64,000 bases of DNA from Hyphomicrobiales bacterium (GTDB lineage Bacteria > Pseudomonadota > Alphaproteobacteria > Rhizobiales > Rhizobiaceae): NCBI GenBank assembly GCA_900473185.1, contig UCKU01000036.1, forward strand, positions 1-64,000, in the 5' to 3' direction. Shown piece by piece: positions 45,751 to 53,426 of this stretch. A program made the position numbers and the translations under genes. The notes under the pieces were generated by a model. It ran no database searches. It saw nothing but the letters and a program-made list of their open reading frames with translations, and was not told where the DNA came from. The first letter of the stretch is position 1. The number at the start of each line of letters is the position of its first letter.

Positions 45751-47481
45751 ATGCATGTCGATATTGTTTCTGCGTTCGATGATCTGCATGCCCTGAAAGA
45801 TAACTGGAACGAGGTCTATGCTGCCGATCCGGAGGGGAACTACTTCCTCTCCTGGCACTGGATCGCCAAATGGCTGGAGCGGCGCGTTTCGTGGTTCGTT
45901 CTCGCCGCCAGACGGCAGGCGGGGGATGACCGATATGTGGCTTTCCTGCCCATCCAGCTGCATGTCGAATTCGAGGAAGGGCAGGGCCTCGTCAATATCC
46001 TGCGGCTCGGCGGCACGCCCTATGCCGGCTATAACGGCCTCTTGACACGTCCCGAGGATGCCGAAGCGGCGCTCAGCGCCTTTGCCGATTGCCTGCAGAC
46101 CTTCAACTGGAGACATCTCGATCTCGACGATGTCTATATATCCGAGGAGAGGCTGAAGACGCTCCTCGAGGCCTTTCCGGTTTCCGAATTTTCAAAGAGA
46201 AAAGTCGCTCGCAGGCCGCATATCACCTCGGTTGGTGAAAACATCGACCATGACGTCCATGTCTATGTGCCGCTCGGTGATGATTTCGAAACCTTCGTCG
46301 ATGAGCGTTTCGGCTCGAAGACCCGGCGCAATGCGCGAAAAGCGCTGCGCGACCTCGTCGCACCGCAGAACGAGCTGCGCATCACGCACGTCACGCCCGA
46401 GACGATGGAGCGCGACCTGGCGCTCTTCTATGAGATGTGGAACCTGCAGTGGGGCGAGCGCCAGCCACGCTACGGAAAGTTCATTCTCGACAACAGCCGT
46501 CATATGCTGCCGGCCTGCATCGAGCATGGCACGGTCTTCATGCCGATTCTCTGGCATCAGGACAAGCCGGTCGGCACCTTCATCACCTTCCTCGATCCCC
46601 ACCGCAAGTCGATGATGTGCTTCCTCGGAAGCCGCGACCTGACCTTCCGCCACTCGATCAGCCCCGGCTTCATGCTCCATTGCTACAATCTGCGCTGGGC
46701 GATCGAAAATGGCTACCGCATCTACGACATGGGCACCGGCAATTACAGCTATAAGGATTTACTCGGATCGGAGCATCATCTCGTCGAGAAGCTGCAGATC
46801 TCCACGCTGACAGGCCGCAATATCGGCGACCGCCTCGATCCGCACTCGCTTGGCATCGCCATGCATCAGGCGGTGCATTTCTTCGGGAATGGAAATTCGA
46901 CCGCCGCCGAACTCTGCTGCCGGCAGATCCTGGCCGTCAACGAGAAACATGCACAAGCCTCCTCATTGCTGGCGAAAATCGAGGCAGCACAGCGGCCAAG
47001 GCTGACCGGTGATCCCGAAACCCATTTCAATGCAGCCGCCGAACGTCATCGCGCCGGCGATCTTACTGCTGCGGAAGCTGGCTATCGCGACGTGATCTCG
47101 GTCGTGCCGGATCATTTCGATGCTCTGCAGCATCTGGCATTGCTGCTCCTGCAGAAGGGCGATCTGCGTGGCGCAGCAGTCTGCGTCGACAAGGCGATCG
47201 AGGCGAAACCGACATCCGCCTCAGCCTATTGCAATCGCGGCAATATCCAGGCGCGGCTTTCGAATTTCGATCAGGCGCTCGCTAGCTACGATCGAGCAAT
47301 CGCTCTCGATGCCGGCCACGCCATCGCCCTCAACAATCGCGGCAATGTTTTACGGCGACTGGGGCGCCACGATGAGGCGCTGGAAAGCTATGATCGCGCC
47401 ATCGCGATCGAACCCGGTTATGCACAGGCTGTGAAGAACAGGGAGGCGGCTCTGCAGGAAATGGCCACGGTGCCGGCCTAG
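45751..47481 (+). CDS. GNAT-like acetyltransferase fused to TPR repeats
   Basis: 576 residues. The first ~380 resemble the Acetyltransf_6 (BioF2-like/CelD) group with two GNAT halves; recognisable segments are NYFLSWHWIAKWLE, NILRLGGTPYAGYNGLL, GSKTRRNARKALRDL and YRIYDMGTGNYSYKDLLG. Residues ~430-570 hold about four tetratricopeptide repeats, e.g. AYCNRGNIQARLSNFDQALA and ALNNRGNVLRRLGRHDEALE. This group is often linked to exopolysaccharide or cellulose acetylation or lipid-linked peptides; the substrate is unknown. RBS GGGGGAGA precedes the ATG. The TAG stop lies inside the RIME-like repeat. Confidence 0.82.
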   Translation: MHVDIVSAFDDLHALKDNWNEVYAADPEGNYFLSWHWIAKWLERRVSWFVLAARRQAGDDRYVAFLPIQLHVEFEEGQGLVNILRLGGTPYAGYNGLLTRPEDAEAALSAFADCLQTFNWRHLDLDDVYISEERLKTLLEAFPVSEFSKRKVARRPHITSVGENIDHDVHVYVPLGDDFETFVDERFGSKTRRNARKALRDLVAPQNELRITHVTPETMERDLALFYEMWNLQWGERQPRYGKFILDNSRHMLPACIEHGTVFMPILWHQDKPVGTFITFLDPHRKSMMCFLGSRDLTFRHSISPGFMLHCYNLRWAIENGYRIYDMGTGNYSYKDLLGSEHHLVEKLQISTLTGRNIGDRLDPHSLGIAMHQAVHFFGNGNSTAAELCCRQILAVNEKHAQASSLLAKIEAAQRPRLTGDPETHFNAAAERHRAGDLTAAEAGYRDVISVVPDHFDALQHLALLLLQKGDLRGAAVCVDKAIEAKPTSASAYCNRGNIQARLSNFDQALASYDRAIALDAGHAIALNNRGNVLRRLGRHDEALESYDRAIAIEPGYAQAVKNREAALQEMATVPA

Positions 47482-47580
47482 AGCGCCGTGCGTCCATTCG
47501 GACGCACAAAGGACGCCCTAACTCTTTGAATCTACGCATCGGGCTTTCCGAAAATCGATTCCGATTTTCGGGCCGATGCT
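47478..47580 (-). repeat. RIME-like palindromic repeat, copy 2
   Basis: Inverted copy of 1403-1505 with three mismatches in 103 bp. It fills the gap between the convergent acetyltransferase-TPR and dinB genes. Its edge CTAG gives the TAG stop of the acetyltransferase-TPR gene, and the sequence just beyond the other edge (GGCTAGC) gives the dinB stop. Confidence 0.85.
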
Positions 47581-47585
47581 GCAGG

Positions 47586-48875
47586 CTAGCGGTCCCCCTT
47601 GCCGCCGAAAGTATAGCCGGTTTCGACCATGCCCTTGCCGAATTTGTCGCGCAACTTGTCCATGGCCGCCTCTGCCGCCGCGCGCCGGCCGGATTGCTGG
47701 TCGATGAGATCGGGCGGGTCAGCCCGGCCGGCGTCACCGAGGTCGGTGACGCCGATGCCGATCAGACGGAATTTCGTGCCGTCCGTTTCCTTTTCCAGAA
47801 GGTCGAGTCCGGTGCGGAAGATCTTGTCGGCCAGCTGTGTCGGGTCTTCAAGGCGGCGGTTGCGGGTACGCGATTTGAAATCGGCGGTCTTCATCTTCAG
47901 CACCACGGTCTGGCCGGCAATGTCGCTCTTCTTCAGCCGCCAGGAGACCTTTTCCGAGAGATTGCGCAGGATCGGCACCAGATCGTCATAACGCGAGATA
48001 TCGTCGAAGAAGGTGGTTTCGGCCGAGACGCTCTTGGCGGCATCGTTGATATGCACCTCGCGGTCGTCGATTCCGCGCGACAGGCGGGAAAGCCGCTGGC
48101 CGATGCTGCCGTAACGGCGCATCAGGTCGTTCTCTTCCATTTGCTGCAACTGGCCGATCGTGCGGATACCATCCGCTTCGAGCGTCGCGGCAAATGCCTT
48201 GCCGACGCCCCAGATGGTCGTCACGGGACGAGGCGCCAGAAACTCCACGGCTTCCTCGCGTCCGATGACGGAAAAACCACGCGGTTTCTGCAGGTCGGAG
48301 GCGACCTTGGCGAGGAATTTGCAATAGGAAAGACCGACCGAGACGGTAATGCCGGTCTCCTTTTCAACGCGGCGGGCAAACTTCGCCAGCGTGCGGGCCG
48401 GCGGATCGTGATGCAGCCGTTCCGTGCCGCCGAGTTCCAGAAATGCCTCGTCGATGGAGAGCGGCTGCACAAGCGGTGTCAGTTCCTGCATCAGCGCGCG
48501 GACCTGCCGCCCGACCTTGACATATTTCTCCATGTCCGGGCGGATAACGACTGCCTGCGGGCAAGCCTCCAGCGCCTTGAACATCGGCATGGCCGAGCGG
48601 ACGCCGTGGATGCGGGCGATATAACAGGCAGTTGAGACGACCCCACGCTTGCCGCCGCCGATGATCACGGGCTTGTCGGCAAGCTCCGGATTGTCGCGTT
48701 TTTCCACAGCAGCATAGAAGGCGTCGCAGTCAATATGCGCGAGCGTCAGGTCATAAAGCTCTTTGTGGCGCGCGAGACGCGGGCTGCCGCAAACATGGCA
48801 GCGGCGCACGTCTCCCTTCTGCTCGGCAAGGCAGTCGCGACAGAAGCCGGGTGTCTTGTCAGATGCAGGCGCCAT
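47586..48875 (-). CDS. dinB: DNA polymerase IV
   Basis: Y-family translesion polymerase of 429 residues. Catalytic motifs are HIDCDAFYAAVEKRD (Asp49, Asp51) and LSIDEAFLEL. Thumb, little-finger and clamp-binding regions follow. Unusual against E. coli Pol IV is the N-terminal ~40-residue extension with a C4 motif, CRDC...CHVC (Cys12, 15, 26, 29), likely zinc-binding; I recall the same extension in Agrobacterium relatives. The start at 48875 is chosen because the LexA box lies immediately upstream (48881-48895); the ATG at 48905 would place the box inside the gene. Confidence 0.93.
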   Translation of the reverse strand: MAPASDKTPGFCRDCLAEQKGDVRRCHVCGSPRLARHKELYDLTLAHIDCDAFYAAVEKRDNPELADKPVIIGGGKRGVVSTACYIARIHGVRSAMPMFKALEACPQAVVIRPDMEKYVKVGRQVRALMQELTPLVQPLSIDEAFLELGGTERLHHDPPARTLAKFARRVEKETGITVSVGLSYCKFLAKVASDLQKPRGFSVIGREEAVEFLAPRPVTTIWGVGKAFAATLEADGIRTIGQLQQMEENDLMRRYGSIGQRLSRLSRGIDDREVHINDAAKSVSAETTFFDDISRYDDLVPILRNLSEKVSWRLKKSDIAGQTVVLKMKTADFKSRTRNRRLEDPTQLADKIFRTGLDLLEKETDGTKFRLIGIGVTDLGDAGRADPPDLIDQQSGRRAAAEAAMDKLRDKFGKGMVETGYTFGGKGDR

Positions 48876-48880
48876 GGTGA

Positions 48881-48895
48881 GAACAAAGGTTGAAC
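48881..48895 (-). promoter_or_regulatory. LexA box (SOS operator) of dinB
   Basis: On the minus strand GTTC-AACCTTT-GTTC, an exact GTTC-N7-GTTC direct repeat, the LexA site of alphaproteobacteria. It lies 5 bp before the dinB ATG, where LexA would block initiation. Confidence 0.85.
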
Positions 48896-48945
48896 ATTGC
48901 AACATTACGCCCTAAGCTTTTGAGTCTCAAGAGAGGGAGGAGAGC

Positions 48946-49539
48946 TTGGCCGTGGATATCGATCTTCGCTTCGAACCTGTCACGGCCGAGCGCTGGGGCG
49001 ATTTCGAAAAGCTGTTCGGCCCGCAGGGCGCCTTCTATAATTGCTGGTGCGTGGCGCTGCGCCTTCCGCATGCCGTCCGCACGAAGATGGAGCCTTCGGA
49101 GCGCAAGGTCCATATGCAGGGCCGCATTGAGGCGGGACCGCCGCCGGGCATTCTCTGTTATATCGAGGGCGAGCCTGTGGCCTGGATTCAGGTGGGGCCG
49201 CGCCACGACGTGCCGCAGTTCAATTCGCCGCGAACGGTTTCGCGGCCACTCGAGGAGGGTGACGCTCATGATCCCTCGATCTGGGCAGTCAGTTGCTTCT
49301 TCCTGTTGCCGAAGCTGCGCGGAAAAGGCTTGAGCCACAGATTGCTTGCTGGTGCCGTCGATTATGCCCGCGGTCAGGGCGCACGGTTGCTGGAAGCCTG
49401 TCCGATCGACCATGTGAAGCAGTCGAAATCCGTCACGCTTTGTATCGGCTCCACGGCGATTTTCGACACGGCCGGTTTCGAAACGATCGCGCGGCGCAAG
49501 GACGGCCGGCCGCTCATGCGGCTGGATTTGCACGGCTGA
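48946..49539 (+). CDS. GNAT family N-acetyltransferase
   Basis: 197 residues. The acetyl-CoA-binding A motif is seen in VSCFFLLPKLRGKGLSHRLL, preceded by the beta-strand region SVWAVSCF-like and followed by AVDYARGQGARLLEACP. The N-terminal segment NCWCVALRLPH is typical of a rhizobial/actinobacterial GNAT group. Substrate unknown. There is no ATG: a TTG at 48946, 5 nt after GGGAGG, is the best start, with a GTG at 48952 as alternative. It overlaps the convergent HAD-like gene by 26 bp at the 3' ends. Confidence 0.85.
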   Translation: MAVDIDLRFEPVTAERWGDFEKLFGPQGAFYNCWCVALRLPHAVRTKMEPSERKVHMQGRIEAGPPPGILCYIEGEPVAWIQVGPRHDVPQFNSPRTVSRPLEEGDAHDPSIWAVSCFFLLPKLRGKGLSHRLLAGAVDYARGQGARLLEACPIDHVKQSKSVTLCIGSTAIFDTAGFETIARRKDGRPLMRLDLHG

Positions 49540-50191
49540 TCGTGTGTGCCGCAAGATGTTGGTCGATGAGTTCGGCGGCATGAGTCCAGTCTCTTGCCCG
49601 CGTGATATCCTCGGCGGCGGCTGGCGCGAAGCGGTGAACGGGTGTGTCAGGCATGAGATGGATGAGCAGGCAATCTGTCACATGCTCCTTCACGGAATGC
49701 AGGTTGCGCGCCATATCATCGATAAAGATGACCGGAAGATCGCGACCGCCATGCAGCGCCTGTACGATCGGTCCCTTCGGCTGTTCGCTGGCAAGCAACG
49801 GGAAGGTGAGGCCGGCGCTGTCGAGAAGGCGACGACGATGGGCGGAAAACTGCGGTGGCATCGCGGTGAGGAACAGGACGTCGGCGTCATCAGACAAGCG
49901 TTCGAGCGTCGAAACGACGGGATCGATAGGCGTTTGCCAGCTTTCCTGGGCCTCGAAGAATTCCAGGATCAGCCGGCTGACATGCTGATCCTCAAGCACA
50001 AGCCCGTCGGCCAGCGAGACGATGTTGCCGTGAAGACGGAAGGAGCGCGGCAGAAATTCATGGCCGAGACTTTTGAGGTACAGCTGGAAAGGATCAATGA
50101 ATTGCAGCACCACATCATCGACATCGCAGACGATGAGCGGCCTGTCGCCAAGGCGGATATGCGAAATGTCGAATTCGGCGCTGTTGCTCAC
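49514..50191 (-). CDS. HAD-superfamily-like protein
   Basis: 225 residues with HAD phosphatase motifs: motif I CDVDDVVLQF, motif II region VLFLTAMPPQF and motif IV IFIDDMARNL. A role as a phosphatase or phosphotransferase is plausible; the substrate is unknown. A GTG start at 50191, 9 nt after GGGGA, is chosen because the upstream DUF3572 gene ends 2 bp before it, implying coupled translation. An ATG at 50239 would overlap that gene by 46 bp. Confidence 0.8.
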   Translation of the reverse strand: MSNSAEFDISHIRLGDRPLIVCDVDDVVLQFIDPFQLYLKSLGHEFLPRSFRLHGNIVSLADGLVLEDQHVSRLILEFFEAQESWQTPIDPVVSTLERLSDDADVLFLTAMPPQFSAHRRRLLDSAGLTFPLLASEQPKGPIVQALHGGRDLPVIFIDDMARNLHSVKEHVTDCLLIHLMPDTPVHRFAPAAAEDITRARDWTHAAELIDQHLAAHTISRANPAA

Positions 50192-50193
50192 GA

Positions 50194-50508
50194 TCAGTAT
50201 TCCCCGGAGTCGAGGCCGGGCGGCGAGAAGTGGCGCCATGCCGCAGTCAGCGCTTCCGGTGTCGTGTTCGTCGCCTCACAGAAGGCGATCGCCGTCGGCT
50301 CATGGTTCATGAGGAAATCCAGCATGCCGGCGAGAAAGCCGGGATCGTTGATGGCATTGCGCACTTGCTGGGGTTCTACGCCTGTCAATGCCAGGAAGCG
50401 ACCGAAGAGATCCGGGTCGTTCGCAAGCCAGCCGAGGACGGCAATGGCCGTTTCTTGCGGATCTGCTGCCGCCGCAAGTTGTTTCGAAGTCTTGAAATTG
50501 CTTTGCAT
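50194..50508 (-). CDS. DUF3572 family protein
   Basis: 104 residues, helical and acidic. The alphaproteobacterial DUF3572 pattern is seen in ETAIAVLGWLANDPDLFGRFLALTGV-type sequence, split here as AIAVLGWLANDPDL and FGRFLALTGVEPQQVRNAI. Function unknown. It is the first gene of a two-gene unit with the HAD-like gene, and divergent from divK. Confidence 0.8.
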   Translation of the reverse strand: MQSNFKTSKQLAAAADPQETAIAVLGWLANDPDLFGRFLALTGVEPQQVRNAINDPGFLAGMLDFLMNHEPTAIAFCEATNTTPEALTAAWRHFSPPGLDSGEY

Positions 50509-50640
50509 TGCGGTGGTCGAGTTACCTTTTCTTCAACCAAATACCGGTAGCTTGCACTATCGGTTTCATGGGGCCATTTGTCAGCTAATGTCTTTATCAT
50601 GGACATTTGGCTTCAAGAGCGGACGTAGGGACAGCTGATC

Positions 50641-51012
50641 ATGCCCAAACAGGTGATGATTGTAGAAGATAACGAGCTCAACATGAAGCTCTTTCGCGAC
50701 CTCATTGAGGCCTCGGGCTATACCACGATCCAGACCCGCAACGGCATGGAAGCGCTTGATCTTGCGCGCAAACATCGCCCCGATCTTATACTTATGGATA
50801 TTCAGCTTCCGGAAGTTTCCGGTCTCGAAGTCACCAAGTGGCTGAAGGAAGACGACGAACTGCATGTGATCCCGGTCATTGCCGTCACGGCCTTTGCCAT
50901 GAAGGGCGACGAGGAGCGGATCAGACAGGGCGGCTGCGAGGCCTATGTCTCGAAGCCGATCTCCGTTCCGAAATTCATTGAGACGATTAAGACTTATTTG
51001 GGCGACGCCTGA
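50641..51012 (+). CDS. divK: cell-cycle response regulator DivK
   Basis: Single receiver domain of 123 residues. Acidic pair Glu9-Asp10, phospho-acceptor Asp53 (LILMDIQLPEVSG), Thr83-region and Lys in VSKPISVPKF are all present, with no output domain. In alphaproteobacteria it shuttles phosphate from DivJ/PleC and tunes CtrA through DivL/CckA. It is followed 19 bp later by pleD, the conserved pair. Confidence 0.96.
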   Translation: MPKQVMIVEDNELNMKLFRDLIEASGYTTIQTRNGMEALDLARKHRPDLILMDIQLPEVSGLEVTKWLKEDDELHVIPVIAVTAFAMKGDEERIRQGGCEAYVSKPISVPKFIETIKTYLGDA

Positions 51013-51031
51013 GGCATCGGAAAAAAGATTC

Positions 51032-52405
51032 ATGACTGCGCGAATACTGGTTGTTGATGATATTCCGGCAAATGTGAAGCTGCTCGAAGCGCGGCTGCTG
51101 GCCGAATATTTCGACGTGCTGACCGCGGCCGACGGCTACGAGGCGCTGGCGATCTGCGACCGCAACCAGGTGGATCTCATCCTGCTCGACATCATGATGC
51201 CCGGCATCGACGGTTTCGAAGTCTGCGAGCGGCTGAAGGCCAATCCGAAGACCGCCCATATTCCCGTCGTCATGGTCACAGCACTCGACCAATCGGCCGA
51301 CCGCGTGCGAGGCCTGAAGGCCGGTGCCGACGACTTCCTGACGAAGCCCGTCAACGACCTGCAGCTCATCTCCCGCGTAAAAAGCCTGCTGCGCCTGAAG
51401 ACGCTGAGCGACGAACTGCGCGTGCGCGCCGAGACCGCCCATACGATGGGCATGGACGAGTTGATGCGCGCCGGCGACGGACGCTCTGACGAGGCGGGGC
51501 AGGTGTTGCTGGTCGACAGCCGCGCCAACTCGCAGGAACGTATCATCAAGGCGCTGAAGCCCGTCGCAGACGTGGTCGCCATCTCCGATCCGCAGGCGGC
51601 TCTTTTCGAAGCCGCCGAGAGCGCCTTCGAACTCGTCATCGTCAACGCCAATTTCGATGAGTATGATCCGCTGCGGCTCTGCTCGCAGTTCCGCTCGCTG
51701 GAACGGACCCGTTTCCTGCCGATCCTGATCATCACGGAGCAGGGCGCCGACGAGATGGTCATCCGCGCGCTCGATCTCGGCGTCAACGACTATATCGTGC
51801 GCCCTGTCGATCCGAACGAGCTCGTCGCCCGCAGCCTGACGCAGATCCGCCGCAAGCGCTACAACGACCGCCTGCGCGCCAGCGTCAAGCAGACGATCGA
51901 ACTCGCTGTCACCGATCCGCTGACCGGTCTCAACAACCGCCGTTATCTCGACAACCATCTCAATGTGCTCTTCAACCGCTCGATGGCCCGTGGCCGGCCG
52001 CTCTCGGTGTTGATCACCGATATTGACCGCTTCAAGCAGGTCAACGACACCTATGGCCATGACGGCGGCGACCAGGTGCTGAAGGAATTCGCAAACCGTG
52101 TGCGTTCGACCGTCCGCGGCGCTGATCTTGCCTGCCGTTACGGCGGGGAGGAGTTCGTCGTCGTCATGCCGGACACCTCGCCGGAAATTGCCGCGGCCGT
52201 TGCCGAGCGCCTGCGCGCGGCCATTGAAAGCGCGCCGTTCCTGCTGAAGTCGTCGGGCGAAACGCTGAATATTACGGCTTCTTTCGGCATATCCTCGCGC
52301 ATTGCCTCAGTCATAACGCCCGACCAGCTCATGAAGCAGGCAGACCTTGCGCTCTATGAGGCGAAGAATACCGGGCGCAACCGCGTCGTAGCCTCGGCCG
52401 CCTGA
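51032..52405 (+). CDS. pleD: response regulator/diguanylate cyclase PleD
   Basis: 457 residues: receiver 1 with phospho-acceptor Asp53 (LLDIMMPGIDGF), a degenerate receiver 2 (about 155-275, no acceptor Asp in VIVNANF), then a GGDEF domain with active site YGGEEFVVV. The inhibitory I-site RGAD stands at the right distance upstream, so product feedback is expected. Phosphorylated PleD makes c-di-GMP and drives the motile-to-sessile switch in Caulobacter. The ATG at 51032 is the family start; a longer in-frame form from 50945 overlaps divK and is rejected. Confidence 0.96.
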   Translation: MTARILVVDDIPANVKLLEARLLAEYFDVLTAADGYEALAICDRNQVDLILLDIMMPGIDGFEVCERLKANPKTAHIPVVMVTALDQSADRVRGLKAGADDFLTKPVNDLQLISRVKSLLRLKTLSDELRVRAETAHTMGMDELMRAGDGRSDEAGQVLLVDSRANSQERIIKALKPVADVVAISDPQAALFEAAESAFELVIVNANFDEYDPLRLCSQFRSLERTRFLPILIITEQGADEMVIRALDLGVNDYIVRPVDPNELVARSLTQIRRKRYNDRLRASVKQTIELAVTDPLTGLNNRRYLDNHLNVLFNRSMARGRPLSVLITDIDRFKQVNDTYGHDGGDQVLKEFANRVRSTVRGADLACRYGGEEFVVVMPDTSPEIAAAVAERLRAAIESAPFLLKSSGETLNITASFGISSRIASVITPDQLMKQADLALYEAKNTGRNRVVASAA

Positions 52406-52879
52406 CACACAGCGTTCCGTAATGCGTCGCTTTCGGTTATCCACTGGGGGTAGCTGAACCTTACGAATATTTAATTTTGCTGGCTGCAATGAAGGCGCCG
52501 GTTTTCCAACCCGATAGCCAAAAAATGGACTTTAAAGCGTGTTTCTTCCGATAACACGTATCGCCTGCTCCCGAAAGCTAGAGGCAGAGAATGCGAAAAG
52601 AAGAGCGGACTATAGTTGCATCCAGATTGTCTGGTCCGTGTAAATCGTATTTCACAAAACGTAACGCCGACACCTTACGTTAGGGGAGGGGCTGACGTAT
52701 TATTGCAATATATTTCTGAAATTCTTGCCGATGTAAAATATTGTCCTTTTGGAAAAAGAGATTTGGCTGCGTCTTTACACGTGCCAAAATTGGACTTTTA
52801 ACCATAGAATCATACTCGCAAATTTTACCATTAAGAATTTGTTGATTTTCTTTCATTTTTGCGCAAATTATCGGCTCAG

Positions 52880-53068
52880 AACAGAAAACGCTCCCATGGA
52901 GGAGCTGTCGATACCCCATGATGCTCAGGTCCGCCGCATCTCCTGGGTCGTGGGGTCGGTCGGCTGGTACGCAATCTCAAACGGTTCCTCGTGCCGTTTT
53001 GCATGCTGGCCGACCCCCTTTTCGAAAAAAACGCCGTCACTTCCCAAAGATGGAAGGGCGGCGTTTTT
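52880..53068 (+). ncRNA. candidate structured small RNA
   Basis: Four pairing units in a row: GCTCC/GGAGC (52890-52905); CCCCATGA/TCGTGGGG (52914-52955) with an inner CTCAGG/CCTGGG; GGGGTCGGTC/GGCCGACCCC (52952-53017) with an inner AAACGG/CCGTTT; and a terminator AAAAACGCCG/CGGCGTTTTT (53027-53068). The run GGGG at 52952-52955 can pair either way, so two alternative folds exist. A weak promoter TTGATT-N17-AAATTA (52842-52870) would start near 52880. No downstream gene on this strand could use it as leader, so a free small RNA is most likely. Confidence 0.5.
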
Positions 53069-53111
53069 CTTTGTTTGCGCTAACATTGCCGTCAGCAAGT
53101 CCAGAACAAAC

Positions 53112-53145
53112 AAAAAGCGCGCAACCCGAAGGCGCGCGCTTTTTT
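53112..53145. terminator. rpmG terminator
   Basis: AAAAAGCGCGC/GCGCGCTTTTT stem with AACCCGAAG loop, 20 bp beyond the rpmG stop. Works on the minus strand and is symmetrical. Confidence 0.85.
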
Positions 53146-53165
53146 AGAACCGTCAGACCAAGTGA

Positions 53166-53333
53166 TTACTTGATCTTGGTTTCCTTGAACTCGACGTGCT
53201 TCTTTGCAACCGGGTCGTACTTGGTCTTCGTCATCTTGTCCGTCATCGTACGGCTGTTCTTCGTCGTGACGTAGAAGAAACCGGTGTCGGCCGTCGACAG
53301 AAGCTTGATCTTGATAGTGGTAGCCTTGGCCAT
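53166..53333 (-). CDS. rpmG: 50S ribosomal protein L33
   Basis: 55 residues, start MAKATTIKIKLLSTADTGFF, end HVEFKETKIK. This is the cysteine-free L33 type (no CxxC pairs), so it does not bind zinc. RBS AGGACG precedes the start, and the terminator follows closely. The gene is easily missed because of its size. Confidence 0.96.
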   Translation of the reverse strand: MAKATTIKIKLLSTADTGFFYVTTKNSRTMTDKMTKTKYDPVAKKHVEFKETKIK

Positions 53334-53426
53334 GGTCGTCCTGCCTTTAAGAAAATGAAAGCCGTGGAAAGCCGGATAGGCTCCACGGCAAATTCTGGCG
53401 CGAAACTACGAATCTAGCCCGAAAAG

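Larger units (their letters stand above)
52406..53165. other. 760-bp non-coding interval between pleD and rpmG
   Basis: The left ~450 bp are strikingly AT-rich against the genome and contain no convincing gene. The right part holds a structured RNA candidate and two strong hairpins. Two open frames (52616-52801 and 52749-53147) lack ribosome-binding sites and run through the RNA structure. Confidence 0.6.

Noticed and set aside
52749..53147. 132-codon frame between pleD and rpmG
   Set aside because: It crosses AT-rich sequence, several hairpins and a terminator; no family and no ribosome-binding site. An RNA explains the region better.
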